64,000 nt of DNA. Source: Caldicellulosiruptor bescii DSM 6725. GTDB taxonomy: Bacteria > Bacillota > Thermoanaerobacteria > Caldicellulosiruptorales > Caldicellulosiruptoraceae. This document shows, piece by piece, positions 36,536 to 45,707 of this stretch. The stretch lies in assembly GCF_000022325.1 (NCBI RefSeq), contig NC_012034.1, forward strand, positions 1,859,501-1,923,500. Reading direction: 5' to 3'. Position 1 is the first letter of the stretch; each line of letters starts with the position of its first letter. A model generated the notes under the pieces. The model saw only the letters and a list, made by a program, of their open reading frames with translations, ran no database searches and was not told the origin of the DNA. Made by a program: the position numbers and the translations under genes.

Positions 36536-38293
36536 ATGCCATTTGACGGAGTTGTTCTAAGTGCTCTTAAAAAAGAATTAATTTTGGAGCTTGTAGATGG
36601 TAAAGTTGAAAGAATATATCAGCCAAATCAGTTTGAAGTCAATCTTTATGTTTATAAGCTCGGAAAAACAAAAAAACTCATTATCTCCGCAAATCCCTCT
36701 TTGCCAAGGATATACATCACAGAAAGGCAAAAGAAAAACCCAGAAGTTGCTCCAAATTTTTGCATGATTTTGCGCAAGAATTTGCTCGGAGCAAGGCTTG
36801 TCGGAATTTATCAGCAAGGTTTAGAAAGAATTTTGCAAATAGAATTTGAAACAAAAAGTGAACTTGGTGACACAGAAGTAAAGTATCTTATATTTGAAAT
36901 GATGGGGAGACACAGCAATATATTCTTGGTAGATTCCAACTATAAAATTATTGATGCTATAAGAAGATTGTCATTCGAAGATTCACCAAGACCAATTTTA
37001 CCCGGAGTCAAATATACATTGCCGCCAGTTTTGACAAAGAAAAATCCTATTGAAGTTTCGTTTGATGAATTTATATCATTTTTTAAATCCTCAAATAAAA
37101 GTCCAGAAAATATACTGACCGACAATCTTTCAGGAATTAGCAAACAATTTGCTAATGAAGTTATCTTGCGTGCACAAGTTTTTGAAAAAAGTCTTGAAAA
37201 TAAGGATACAATTAAAAGGATTTTTGATTCTTTAAAAGAATTATTATATTGTATAGTCGAAAAAGGGGAGATACTTCCAACACTCTATACTGAAAAAGGA
37301 AATGTAGTTGATTTTTATGTGATTGACCTGAAATGTTTTTCTTCTTTTCCCAAAAAACATTTTTCAAATTTAAATTTGTGTATAGACGAATACTATTTTA
37401 AAAAAGAGCAACATACAGTATTTATTGAAAAACGTCAACACCTTCAGAAGATTATAGAACAAAATGTAAAAAAGCTGAGTCAAAAATATGATCAGAACAT
37501 TCAAAAAATACAAGAGGCTAAAAATGCTGAGGTGTACAGAAAATATGGTGACCTAATTTTAGCAAATCTTTACCAGCTCAGAGAAACAAATGAGGATTTT
37601 GTTGAGGTTATTGATTATTACAGTGAAGATTTATCTACTATGAAGATTCCGCTTGAAAAAGACAAAGATTTGAAACAAAATGCCGAGAGGTATTATAAGC
37701 TTTACAATAAGCTCAAAAAAGCTGAAGAGTATGCTAAAAATGAAATTGCTGAAATTGAAAAAGAAATTGAATTTCTGCAAAGTTTAGAAGCACTGCTTGA
37801 AAAAAGCCAAGAGATAGAAGACCTTTTGAGTATAGAAGAAGAGTTAGAAAAAGAAGGTTATATCAAAACTCAGGTAGAAAACGTAGGTCAGCAAAAGAAA
37901 AAAGAAAATCAAAAATCAAAACCTCACCACTTTATCAGCTCAGATGGATTTGACATATATGTGGGAAGAAACAATCTGCAGAACGATTTTCTCACCATAA
38001 GATTTGCTTCAAGCCATGACATCTGGCTTCACACCCAAAAGATTCCCGGCTCTCATGTTATAATTCGAACAAACAACAAAGAAGTCCCGCAAACAACCTT
38101 GGTTGAAGCTGCACTTCTTGCAAGCTACTTTAGCAAAGCCAAGCATTCAACAAAAGTGCCGGTTGACTATACATTTGTAAAGTATGTAAAAAAGCCACCT
38201 AAATCCAAGCCAGGTTTTGTTATATACGACAACTTTAAAACTATCATTGTTGATTCACCTGAAAATATTGATAACTTCAACAAAGTTGAGTAA
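36536..38293 (+). CDS. rqcH: Rqc2 homologue RqcH (NFACT protein of ribosome quality control)
   Basis: 585 residues. NFACT-N domain at the start (MPFDGVVLSALKKEL; RIYITERQKKNPEVAPNFCM; FEMMGRHSNIFLVD), helix-hairpin and long coiled coil (about 295-455), and C-terminal NFACT-R domain (SSDGFDIYVGRNNLQNDFLT; DIWLHTQKIPGSHVII). RqcH binds obstructed 50S subunits and recruits Ala-tRNA for C-terminal tailing. Older annotation as a fibronectin-binding protein refers to the same family. Confidence 0.93.
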   Translation: MPFDGVVLSALKKELILELVDGKVERIYQPNQFEVNLYVYKLGKTKKLIISANPSLPRIYITERQKKNPEVAPNFCMILRKNLLGARLVGIYQQGLERILQIEFETKSELGDTEVKYLIFEMMGRHSNIFLVDSNYKIIDAIRRLSFEDSPRPILPGVKYTLPPVLTKKNPIEVSFDEFISFFKSSNKSPENILTDNLSGISKQFANEVILRAQVFEKSLENKDTIKRIFDSLKELLYCIVEKGEILPTLYTEKGNVVDFYVIDLKCFSSFPKKHFSNLNLCIDEYYFKKEQHTVFIEKRQHLQKIIEQNVKKLSQKYDQNIQKIQEAKNAEVYRKYGDLILANLYQLRETNEDFVEVIDYYSEDLSTMKIPLEKDKDLKQNAERYYKLYNKLKKAEEYAKNEIAEIEKEIEFLQSLEALLEKSQEIEDLLSIEEELEKEGYIKTQVENVGQQKKKENQKSKPHHFISSDGFDIYVGRNNLQNDFLTIRFASSHDIWLHTQKIPGSHVIIRTNNKEVPQTTLVEAALLASYFSKAKHSTKVPVDYTFVKYVKKPPKSKPGFVIYDNFKTIIVDSPENIDNFNKVE

Positions 38294-38350
38294 TGGCTTC
38301 TATGTTTAACAATTTAGATAAACTAAAAATACGGACGGGAGGGATTTTGA

Positions 38351-39598
38351 ATGCCAAAAGAAGGTAACTGCGTGGTTGCGCAATCAGGGGGACCAACTGC
38401 TGTCATCAACGCATCGCTTTTGGGTGTTATTGAAGAAGCTATGAAACAGCACCCAATTCGTGCTATTTATGGTGCTAAAAATGGAATCATTGGACTTATT
38501 GATGAAGAACTTTATGACCTCAGAATGGAAGACCCTGAAGAGCTAAAACTCTTAAAGACAACTCCATCCTCTGCCTTAGGTTCTTGCAGGTATCAGCTCA
38601 AGCCTTTTGAACATGACGAAAAAGACTATATCAAGATTTTTAATGTATTTGAGGCGCATAACATTCGCTACTTTTTCTATATAGGCGGAAACGACTCAAT
38701 GGATACAGCTGACAAATTAACACGATACGCGCAAAAGATTGGGTATGACATCTGCATAATCGGAATTCCAAAGACAATTGACAACGACCTTGTGATGACA
38801 GACCACTGTCCGGGTTTTGGAAGTGCTGCAAAGTACATTGCAACATCTGTGATGGAAATTGCAAGAGATGCAATTGTGTATCCGACAAACATTGTTACTA
38901 TAATTGAAGTGATGGGAAGAAATGCTGGTTGGCTTGCAGCAGCATCTGCTCTGGCATCCAAAGATATAGGTGCACCAGATTTAATATATCTTCCTGAAGT
39001 TCCATTTTCAATTGACAAGTTTTTGGATGATGTAAGAAATATTCACAAGAAAACTGGAAAGATTACCATTGTTGTATCTGAAGGTATTAAAGACAAAGAA
39101 GGCAAATATATTGCTGATATGAGCCACAAGTTTGGAATAGACGCGTTTGGACATGTACAGCTTGGCGGAGCAGCATTTGTTTTAGAGAATATCATCCGCG
39201 AAGAAGTGGAAAAGAGAGTAAAATCAATTCAATTCAACGTGCTACAGCGAAGTGCTGCTCACATCATGTCCAAAACTGACGTTGAGGAAGCATACATGGT
39301 TGGACGCATGGCAGTAAGGTATGCGGTTGAAGGTGCTTGTGGATACATGGTAGCAATAAAACGCGACAGTGACAATCCTTATTCAAGTTCAACAGAACTT
39401 GTTGAGCTGAACAAGGTTGCAAATGCTGAAAAGCTTGTCCCACTTGCGTGGATTTCTCATGATGGCAACTATGTAAAAGAAGACGCTTTAAATTATATCC
39501 AGCCACTAATTGAAGGTGAAGTTGAAGTCAAGTACGAAAAAGGCCTTCCTCGATATGCAAAGCTCAGAAAGATAATGGTTCCAAAGAAGGTTGTATAA
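38351..39598 (+). CDS. 6-phosphofructokinase, predicted PPi-dependent
   Basis: 415 residues, longer than bacterial ATP-PFK (about 320). The phosphoryl-donor loop reads GGNDSMDTA, with Asp where ATP enzymes have the second Gly of GGDGS, and the following loop reads GIPKTIDNDL, with Lys where ATP enzymes have Gly (PGTIDND). Both changes are the known markers of PPi use. Substrate motifs VIEVMGRNAGWLAA and QLGGAA are present. It would run glycolysis reversibly on pyrophosphate, as reported for Caldicellulosiruptor. Strong GGGAGGG site before the ATG. Confidence 0.88.
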   Translation: MPKEGNCVVAQSGGPTAVINASLLGVIEEAMKQHPIRAIYGAKNGIIGLIDEELYDLRMEDPEELKLLKTTPSSALGSCRYQLKPFEHDEKDYIKIFNVFEAHNIRYFFYIGGNDSMDTADKLTRYAQKIGYDICIIGIPKTIDNDLVMTDHCPGFGSAAKYIATSVMEIARDAIVYPTNIVTIIEVMGRNAGWLAAASALASKDIGAPDLIYLPEVPFSIDKFLDDVRNIHKKTGKITIVVSEGIKDKEGKYIADMSHKFGIDAFGHVQLGGAAFVLENIIREEVEKRVKSIQFNVLQRSAAHIMSKTDVEEAYMVGRMAVRYAVEGACGYMVAIKRDSDNPYSSSTELVELNKVANAEKLVPLAWISHDGNYVKEDALNYIQPLIEGEVEVKYEKGLPRYAKLRKIMVPKKVV

Positions 39599-39605
39599 AT
39601 CACAA

Positions 39606-39653
39606 AAAAAGCGGGAGCTTTAAACCAAAAGTACTGCTCCCGCTTTAATTTTT
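39606..39653. terminator. Bidirectional terminator between pfk and clpC
   Basis: GCGGGAGC (39611-39618) pairs with GCTCCCGC (39636-39643); seven T follow on the minus strand and TTTAATTTTT on the plus strand, serving both convergent genes. Confidence 0.9.
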
Positions 39654-42141
39654 ACTGTGACTGAGCCATTTCAGATGAAGATGTAGATGCCTTTTCTTTT
39701 TTGATTATCTCTGTATTTCCATCAATAAAGTCTACTATAAATTCATCGCCCTGTTTTATCTTCCCTTCCAAGATAGCCTCTGAAATCTTGTCTTCTACCA
39801 TACTCTGGATTGCTCGCTTTAACGGTCTTGCACCAAATACAGGGTCAAATCCTTTTTTAGCAATTGCTTCAACTAAGGAAGAAGTAAACTCTGCATAGTA
39901 CTCGCTTGCTTTTATCCTTTCCTGCAAGTTTTTAAGCATTATCTCTACAATCTTTTTAACATCCTCTTCATCAAGCGGATGGAAGACTATAATTTCATCA
40001 ATTCTGTTCAAAAACTCTGGTCTGAAAGTTTTCTTAAGCTCTGCCATGACATTTTCCTTTATTCTTTCATATGTTCTTTGTTTTTCATCTTCTGAAGTTG
40101 AAAATCCTAACTTTTTAGGGTTTGTGATGAGGTTTGCTCCTATGTTAGATGTCATGATGATAACAGTGTTTCTAAAGCTTACCGTTCTTCCCTGAGAGTC
40201 TGTGAGCCTTCCATCGTCAAGTATCTGCAAAAGCAGGTTGAAAACATCAGGGTGCGCTTTTTCTATCTCATCGAACAGCACAACAGAGTACGGTCTTCTT
40301 CTGACCTTTTCGGTAAGCTGGCCACCTTCTTCATATCCGACATAACCTGGAGGCGAACCAATAAGCTTTGACACATTGAACTTTTCCATATACTCCGACA
40401 TGTCGATTCTTATCATAGCATCCTCTGTGCCAAACAGTGCTTCTGCTAAAGCCCTTGCAAGCTCTGTTTTACCTACACCAGTAGGTCCAAGGAAGATAAA
40501 CGAACCAATTGGTCTTTTCGGGTCTTTGAGACCAACTCTTCCTCGTCTTATAGCCCTTGCAACAGCTTTAACAGCCTCATCCTGACCAACAACTCGTCTG
40601 TGCAAAACCTCTTCAAGCTTTAAAAGTCTTTCAGATTCATCTTCGGTAAGTTTATTTACCGGAATCCCTGTCCAGCTTGATACAATGTACGCTATATCAT
40701 CTTCTGTAACAATTGGCTGTGTCTTTTGCTGGTCATTTGTCCATGAATTTTTTATCTTTTCAAGCTCTTGGCGAAGTTTCATTATTTCATCTCTTATCTT
40801 TGCAGCTTTTTCGTACTCCTGAAGTCTTATAGCCTCTTCCTTTTCTTTTTCAAGCTTTTCAATCTTCTCTTCAAACTCCTTAACATGCGGTGGCAGTGTG
40901 TACATTCTGAGTCTCACTCTTGATGCTGCTTCATCAATAAGGTCAATTGCTTTGTCCGGCAAGTATCTATCTGTAATATATTTAGTAGACAGCTCAACAG
41001 CAGCTTTTATAGCCTCATCAGTTATCTTTACACCATGATGAGCTTCGTATTTGTCTCTAAGACCTTTTAAAATCTGTATAGCCTCTTCAGGTGTTGGCTC
41101 ACCAACCAAAATTGGTTGGAATCTTCGCTCAAGTGCAGCATCTTTTTCTATGTGTTTTCTGTACTCATCAAGTGTAGTTGCACCAATTACCTGTATCTCA
41201 CCGCGTGCAAGAGCAGGTTTTAAGATGTTTGACGCATCGATTGCACCTTCTGCTGCACCAGCACCTATTATAGTGTGCATCTCATCAATAAACAGAATTA
41301 CATTTCCTGCTTTTCTAACCTCTTCCATAGCTTTTTTGAGCCTTTCTTCAAACTCTCCTCTGAATTTTGACCCTGCAACCATAGCGGAAAGGTCTAAAGC
41401 CACAACTCTTTTATTTCTCAAAAGTTCTGGAACATTTCCCTCAACAATCTTTTGTGCAAGCCCTTCAACAATGGCAGTCTTACCAACCCCCGGCTCACCA
41501 ATCAAGCACGGATTGTTCTTTGTTCTTCTTGACAAAATTTGAATAACTCTCTCTATCTCCTTCTCACGGCCAATTACAGGGTCAATTTTGCCCTCAAGCG
41601 CAAGCTGTGTAAGGTCCCTACTAAACTGATTTAACGTTGGAGTGTTCTGTGTTTGGAAATTGATCTGCTGCTGAGGAGATACACCACCAACATTTTTTGC
41701 ATCCTCGTTCAAAAGCTTCATTATCTCTTCAAAAAGTCTCTGCGGGTCAACACCAAGGTCCATTAAAATCCTGACAGCAACACTTTCTCCTTCTCTCATT
41801 ATCGCAAGCAGGATATGTTCTGTGCTGATATAACTGCTGCCAAGTCTTCGCGCTTCCATAAAGGCAATCTCAAACACTCTTTTGGTCCTTGGGGTAAAAC
41901 CTGTCGGTGGCTGTGGAAGCTGATAATCGCCTCTTCCAATTAGCTCTTCAATTTCATCAATAACCTTTTCTTCAGTAACACCCTGGCTTTGCAAAACTCT
42001 TGCAGCAATGCCACCACCTTCTCTTATAAGTCCCAAAAGCAAGTGCTCTGTTCCAACATAGTTATGACCAAGCTCGGCAGCAGCCTGCTGCGCAAGCATT
42101 ATTGCTTTCTCAGCTCTTTCTGTAAACCTTCCTTGAAACAT
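39652..42141 (-). CDS. clpC: ATP-dependent Clp protease ATP-binding subunit ClpC
   Basis: 829 residues: double Clp_N domain (1-145), AAA-1 with Walker A GEPGVGKT and [18 protein letters not shown], a UVR/middle coiled-coil (about 410-470), AAA-2 with [16 protein letters not shown] and [14 protein letters not shown], and the C-terminal D2-small domain. ClpC with ClpP degrades phosphoarginine-marked proteins; its marker kinase McsB is encoded next to it. Fourth gene of the CtsR operon. Confidence 0.96.
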   Translation of the reverse strand: MFQGRFTERAEKAIMLAQQAAAELGHNYVGTEHLLLGLIREGGGIAARVLQSQGVTEEKVIDEIEELIGRGDYQLPQPPTGFTPRTKRVFEIAFMEARRLGSSYISTEHILLAIMREGESVAVRILMDLGVDPQRLFEEIMKLLNEDAKNVGGVSPQQQINFQTQNTPTLNQFSRDLTQLALEGKIDPVIGREKEIERVIQILSRRTKNNPCLIGEPGVGKTAIVEGLAQKIVEGNVPELLRNKRVVALDLSAMVAGSKFRGEFEERLKKAMEEVRKAGNVILFIDEMHTIIGAGAAEGAIDASNILKPALARGEIQVIGATTLDEYRKHIEKDAALERRFQPILVGEPTPEEAIQILKGLRDKYEAHHGVKITDEAIKAAVELSTKYITDRYLPDKAIDLIDEAASRVRLRMYTLPPHVKEFEEKIEKLEKEKEEAIRLQEYEKAAKIRDEIMKLRQELEKIKNSWTNDQQKTQPIVTEDDIAYIVSSWTGIPVNKLTEDESERLLKLEEVLHRRVVGQDEAVKAVARAIRRGRVGLKDPKRPIGSFIFLGPTGVGKTELARALAEALFGTEDAMIRIDMSEYMEKFNVSKLIGSPPGYVGYEEGGQLTEKVRRRPYSVVLFDEIEKAHPDVFNLLLQILDDGRLTDSQGRTVSFRNTVIIMTSNIGANLITNPKKLGFSTSEDEKQRTYERIKENVMAELKKTFRPEFLNRIDEIIVFHPLDEEDVKKIVEIMLKNLQERIKASEYYAEFTSSLVEAIAKKGFDPVFGARPLKRAIQSMVEDKISEAILEGKIKQGDEFIVDFIDGNTEIIKKEKASTSSSEMAQSQ

Positions 42142-42157
42142 ATTAATTCTTCCCTCC

Positions 42158-43144
42158 CTATTCCAAAATTTTTCTTATAAGTTCTGCTCTTTTTATGTCT
42201 CTTTCCTCTGGTGTCATTTCCCTGCCAAAGTAGTCTTGGATAATGGCTGGCTGAATTAAATTCAAAAGCACATCCAACCTGTCAATTGTTGTTTCTTTAA
42301 TTATACCCATACTGATACCCATTCTCACATCAGATATGAGCTTTAAAGCTTCGTTTGAAGAGATATTCCTTGCATATTTTAAAATTCCATATGCTCTGTA
42401 AACCTTGTCTTCGACAAAAGCTCTGTTTTCGCTCAAAAGCTTCAATCTTGCCTGCTGTTCCTGCTCTATTATCTGGTTTGTAATTGAAATTACATTTGCT
42501 ATAATGTCTTCTTCAGGCTGACCTAAGGTAATCTGATTAGAAATTTGATAAAGATTTCCTGCTGCCTCACTTCCCTCACCATAAAATCCTCTCACTGCAA
42601 TCCCCAACTTTGTTATTGTGTCAATTATTCCTTTCATGTATCCCAAAAGTGTCAAAGCAGGAAGATGAAGCATAAAAGATGCTCTCAAACCGGTTCCAAC
42701 ATTTGTAGGACATGAAGTAAGATACCCCCATGTTTCGTCATAGGCATAAGGAAGATGCTGTTCCAAAAAGTCGTCAATCCTGTTTGCATCTTCCCATGCT
42801 TTTTGTATCTGCTGTCCCCTATAAAGAACCTGAATTCTTAAATGGTCCTCTTCATTTATCATAATGCTGATATTCTCATTTTGGTCAATTGCCACAGCAC
42901 TTTTTATTTTTGATGATGCAAGTGCGGGTGATATTAAATGTTTTTCTATTAACACCTGCCGTTTTATAAGAGGTAGCTTTTTTATCTCAAAAAACTCAAA
43001 ATGATACTGCTTGTTTTTCAAAATTACATCCCTTACCCTGTCTATAACATTTGAGGCATCATAGTCATTCATCTTTATGGTAAAAGGCACATCAGAAAGA
43101 TTCCTTGCAAGTCTTATTCTGCTTGTAATAACAATATCATTCAT
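42158..43144 (-). CDS. mcsB: Protein arginine kinase McsB
   Basis: 328 residues of the guanido-kinase fold without the N-terminal creatine-kinase domain: [36 protein letters not shown] (active-site Cys) and the C-terminal phosphoarginine-binding helices. McsB phosphorylates Arg residues, inactivating CtsR and tagging proteins for ClpCP. It is shorter than Bacillus McsB (363), mainly at the N-terminus. Ten bases follow mcsA. Confidence 0.94.
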   Translation of the reverse strand: MNDIVITSRIRLARNLSDVPFTIKMNDYDASNVIDRVRDVILKNKQYHFEFFEIKKLPLIKRQVLIEKHLISPALASSKIKSAVAIDQNENISIMINEEDHLRIQVLYRGQQIQKAWEDANRIDDFLEQHLPYAYDETWGYLTSCPTNVGTGLRASFMLHLPALTLLGYMKGIIDTITKLGIAVRGFYGEGSEAAGNLYQISNQITLGQPEEDIIANVISITNQIIEQEQQARLKLLSENRAFVEDKVYRAYGILKYARNISSNEALKLISDVRMGISMGIIKETTIDRLDVLLNLIQPAIIQDYFGREMTPEERDIKRAELIRKILE

Positions 43145-43153
43145 CTTGAAAAA

Positions 43154-43666
43154 TCACTCCCGTGAAAGCTTTTTTTCAAGCTCTCTTATCTTATCTCTAA
43201 TCTGTGCAGCTTTTTCATATTCCTCATTCTTTATAGCCACATTGAGCTCTATTTTGAGCCTGTCTATTTCCCTTTTTATTGCTATATCTTCACCCATCTT
43301 GGTAGGAATTTTACCCACATGCTTGGTATTACCATGAATTCTGCGAAAAATGGGATAGAGTTTTTCTGAAAAAGAGCTGTAACACATAGCACAACCAAAC
43401 CTGCCAGCTCTTCTGAATTCATCAAATGTCATACCACAACCCTTACATGTAAGAGCAATCTCAAAAGAAGGTTTCAAAACTTGGGTTCCAAAAGTTGGCT
43501 CTAATATTCCTGCCAAAAAGTTTGTTACAGAAAATGGTGCGTCAAACTCTATACTGCCTTTTTGTTTTGCACATACTTCGCAAAGATGCATCTCTGTCTT
43601 AACTCCGTTTATAATCTGAGTATAGTGAACAGTTGCCGGTCTTTTCCCACAATTTTCACAAAGCAT
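43154..43666 (-). CDS. mcsA: McsA, zinc-binding activator of McsB
   Basis: 170 residues. Paired Cys motifs CENCGKRPATVHY / CEVCAKQKG and CKGCGMTFDEF / CAMCYSSF form two zinc sites, and the C-terminal UVR domain reads LKIELNVAIKNEEYEKAAQIR. McsA stimulates McsB kinase activity and tethers it to ClpC. Position between ctsR and mcsB is the standard one. Confidence 0.94.
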   Translation of the reverse strand: MLCENCGKRPATVHYTQIINGVKTEMHLCEVCAKQKGSIEFDAPFSVTNFLAGILEPTFGTQVLKPSFEIALTCKGCGMTFDEFRRAGRFGCAMCYSSFSEKLYPIFRRIHGNTKHVGKIPTKMGEDIAIKREIDRLKIELNVAIKNEEYEKAAQIRDKIRELEKKLSRE

Positions 43667-43713
43667 GATTTCTCACCGTCCTTTAAAAAGAAAAGCTTCT
43701 TCTCATTTAAATA

Positions 43714-44172
43714 TTACCCATTCATAAGAGAAATTATCATCGCTTTTAGAATTAACATTCTAAGCGTATCTTTCAACGGCTGGTTCACAGGTATTGTCTT
43801 GTCATTGAGCGCAGCTTTCATTATATTTGCTTCTCTTTTTGATATCACACCATTTTCAAGTAAACACTCAACAATTTCGTTTGCCTGATGCTGGCTTACA
43901 GGTGAGTTTATATTGTTCAAAATATTTTCAAGCAGATTAGAAGAATTTTCAAACTTGACTTTTACAATTCTAATAGACCCGCCACCACCACGTTTACTTT
44001 CAATGTAATATCCTCTTTCAATAGTAAACCTGGTGGAAAGCACATAATTTATCTGAGATGGTGCACAGTTGAAAAAGTTTGCAAGTTCATTTCTTTGAAT
44101 CTCAACCTCACCATCTTTTTTTTCAATAAGTTGTTTTATGAACTCCTCAATGATGTCAGAAAGCCTTGGCAT
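43714..44172 (-). CDS. ctsR: Transcriptional repressor CtsR
   Basis: 152 residues. Winged-helix region FFNCAPSQINYVLSTRFTIERGYYIESKRGGGGSIRI includes the Gly-rich wing and Arg residue that McsB targets in other species; the C-terminal dimerisation domain ends with PLKDTLRMLILKAMI. CtsR represses class III heat-shock genes. A perfect CtsR operator lies between its own promoter and start (44205-44221), so the operon is autoregulated. Confidence 0.95.
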   Translation of the reverse strand: MPRLSDIIEEFIKQLIEKKDGEVEIQRNELANFFNCAPSQINYVLSTRFTIERGYYIESKRGGGGSIRIVKVKFENSSNLLENILNNINSPVSQHQANEIVECLLENGVISKREANIMKAALNDKTIPVNQPLKDTLRMLILKAMIISLMNG

Positions 44173-44204
44173 AAAAATTCCACCCCGCTTTAACCTTTGC
44201 TGAC

Positions 44205-44221
44205 TTTGACTATCTTTGACC
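44205..44221 (-). promoter_or_regulatory. CtsR operator
   Basis: Minus strand GGTCAAAGATAGTCAAA fits the CtsR consensus RGTCAAANANRGTCAAA at every position. It begins about ten bases after the -10 box, so bound CtsR would block initiation. Confidence 0.93.
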
Positions 44222-44231
44222 TTGCAAATAT

Positions 44232-44260
44232 ATTTTAAAACATTTTTCTTTAAAATGCAA
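44232..44260 (-). promoter_or_regulatory. Sigma-A promoter of ctsR-mcsA-mcsB-clpC
   Basis: TTGCAT (44255-44260), 17 bases, TAAAAT (44232-44237) on the minus strand, immediately upstream of the CtsR operator. Confidence 0.8.
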
Positions 44261-44270
44261 TATTTTTTTG

Positions 44271-44299
44271 TTGTTAAGATGTAACAAATATATTATAAT
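44271..44299 (+). promoter_or_regulatory. Sigma-A promoter of the polysaccharide deacetylase gene
   Basis: TTGTTA (44271-44276), 17 bases, TATAAT (44294-44299). It is back-to-back with the ctsR promoter, the two -35 boxes being ten bases apart, but the CtsR operator lies on the far side. Confidence 0.8.
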
Positions 44300-44339
44300 C
44301 ATTTGTATAAAATGCTTGTTTGAGAGGTAAGAAAAAAGG

Positions 44340-45242
44340 TTGAACCTCAAAAAGTTAGTATTTGTAACCTCTTTGATAGTTTTGGCGTTATTTTCCTTCT
44401 TCTTATCCATGCATATTAGCAAAAACTTTTTCTCAGCTATAATTTTAAAACAAAATCACACCTACATTCAAGAAGAGAAACTTAAGATTTTTGAAAAACC
44501 AAAACCTTCACATAATCAAAATTCAGCCAATCTCAGTCTAAATAAAAATGGTAAAAGTAAAAATCTTCTTCATACTCAAAATAAAGATGTACAAGTTGAA
44601 AAGCAGGAAAAAAATGAAAAAATTATTTATCTTACTATTGATGACGGTCCATCACCTGTCACCCCTTCTATACTCGAAATTTTGGAAAAGGAAAAAGTTA
44701 AAGCTACATTTTTTGTTGTAGGTGTAAACTGTATAAAATATCCTCAATACTTAAAAGAAATTTATCAGAAAGGCCATTTGATAGGAAATCATTCATATTC
44801 TCATCAGTATAATAGCATATATAAAGATTTTAAACATTTTGTTGAGGACTTCAAAAAGGCACAAGCTACTATATATAAAATTATAGGAGTAGAACCCAAA
44901 TATTATAGATTTCCTGGGGGCTCTTTAAGCAGAGTTTCACCACAAATTAAAAAATTTCTTGATGCAAATGGTATAGTATATATCGATTGGAACGCAATTA
45001 CTGGCGACTCAATAAAAAATCATGAAAATCTTACACCAAATCAAATCTTAAAAATTACAACTTCAACAGCTAATAAAAAAAATGAAGTTGTACTTTTAAT
45101 GCATGACAGTTCTTCTAAAAAGAATGTAATAGAAGCTCTGCCAAGTATAATCAGAACTTTCAAAAAACAAGGATACAGATTTGAAACAATTGACAGGATA
45201 CAAAAACCCATTCAGTTTAAAACAAAAGCCGCATCACATTGA
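44340..45242 (+). CDS. Polysaccharide deacetylase (CE4, PgdA-like)
   Basis: 300 residues from a TTG start with GAGAGGT upstream. A signal-anchor segment (about 6-26) and a Lys/Asn-rich linker precede the NodB domain (about 98-280) with all five motifs: TIDDGP, HSYSH, RFPGG, the DWNAITGDS segment and LLMHD. It probably deacetylates GlcNAc (or MurNAc) in peptidoglycan or another extracellular glycan. Last codons and stop lie within the terminator stem. Confidence 0.9.
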   Translation: MNLKKLVFVTSLIVLALFSFFLSMHISKNFFSAIILKQNHTYIQEEKLKIFEKPKPSHNQNSANLSLNKNGKSKNLLHTQNKDVQVEKQEKNEKIIYLTIDDGPSPVTPSILEILEKEKVKATFFVVGVNCIKYPQYLKEIYQKGHLIGNHSYSHQYNSIYKDFKHFVEDFKKAQATIYKIIGVEPKYYRFPGGSLSRVSPQIKKFLDANGIVYIDWNAITGDSIKNHENLTPNQILKITTSTANKKNEVVLLMHDSSSKKNVIEALPSIIRTFKKQGYRFETIDRIQKPIQFKTKAASH

Positions 45243-45253
45243 TGCGGCTTTTA
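45225..45253. terminator. Bidirectional terminator between deacetylase and zinc-ribbon genes
   Basis: AAAGCCGCATCA-catt-TGATGCGGCTTT; T-runs follow on both strands. The TGA stop of the deacetylase gene lies in the hairpin. Confidence 0.88.
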
Positions 45254-45284
45254 ACTTCCCCATTTTATTTAAAACCTGCAGTGG

Positions 45285-45581
45285 TTATCTTGCTGCCTTT
45301 ATCTTGGAGAAACAATCACTGCAGTATATGGGTCTGTCGTTTCTGGGTCTGAACGGAACCTTTGTCTCTTTCCCACAAGCGCTGCACACTGCATCGTAAA
45401 GTTCACGTCTTTGGGTTTGTCTTCCTTCTCTTCTTTGCATAGCTTTTCTCTGGTCCCTACACTCTTTACATCTTGTTGGTTCGTTCTTGAACCCCTTCTG
45501 CGCGTAAAATTCCTGTTCACCTGCTGTGAACACAAACTCTCTTCCGCAATCCTTGCAAACTAAAACCTTGTCTTGATACAT
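45285..45581 (-). CDS. Zinc-ribbon protein of unknown function
   Basis: 98 residues with four CxxC pairs: CKDCGREFVFTAGEQEFY, CKECRDQRK, CSACGKETKVPF and CSDCFSKI, forming two probable zinc-ribbon domains joined by a very basic Arg/Gln segment (RREGRQTQRREL). It belongs to a common small Firmicutes zinc-ribbon family without an assigned role; RNA or ribosome binding is a guess from charge. It has its own strong promoter and a 5' end able to fold. Confidence 0.82.
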   Translation of the reverse strand: MYQDKVLVCKDCGREFVFTAGEQEFYAQKGFKNEPTRCKECRDQRKAMQRREGRQTQRRELYDAVCSACGKETKVPFRPRNDRPIYCSDCFSKIKAAR

Positions 45582-45619
45582 TCTAAAATTCCCCTCACTT
45601 CATGGATTTAGATTTTTCT

Positions 45620-45654
45620 GACGCCTATTGTTCCTTTGCCGAACAACCAACGTC
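45620..45654 (-). promoter_or_regulatory. 5'-end stem-loop in the zinc-ribbon gene leader
   Basis: GACG-ttgg-TTGTTC-ggcaaag-GAACAA-tagg-CGTC forms two stacked stems with a symmetric internal loop. The predicted transcription start falls at its first base. It may protect the mRNA 5' end or regulate; function unknown. Confidence 0.45.
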
Positions 45655-45660
45655 TTCTTA

Positions 45661-45689
45661 ATTATAACCCCATTTTAGCATTTTGTAAA
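45661..45689 (-). promoter_or_regulatory. Sigma-A promoter of the zinc-ribbon gene
   Basis: TTTACA (45684-45689), 17 bases, TATAAT (45661-45666) on the minus strand, in the gap after the EF-G-like gene. Confidence 0.8.
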
Positions 45690-45707
45690 TAGCAAATTAA
45701 AAATTTT

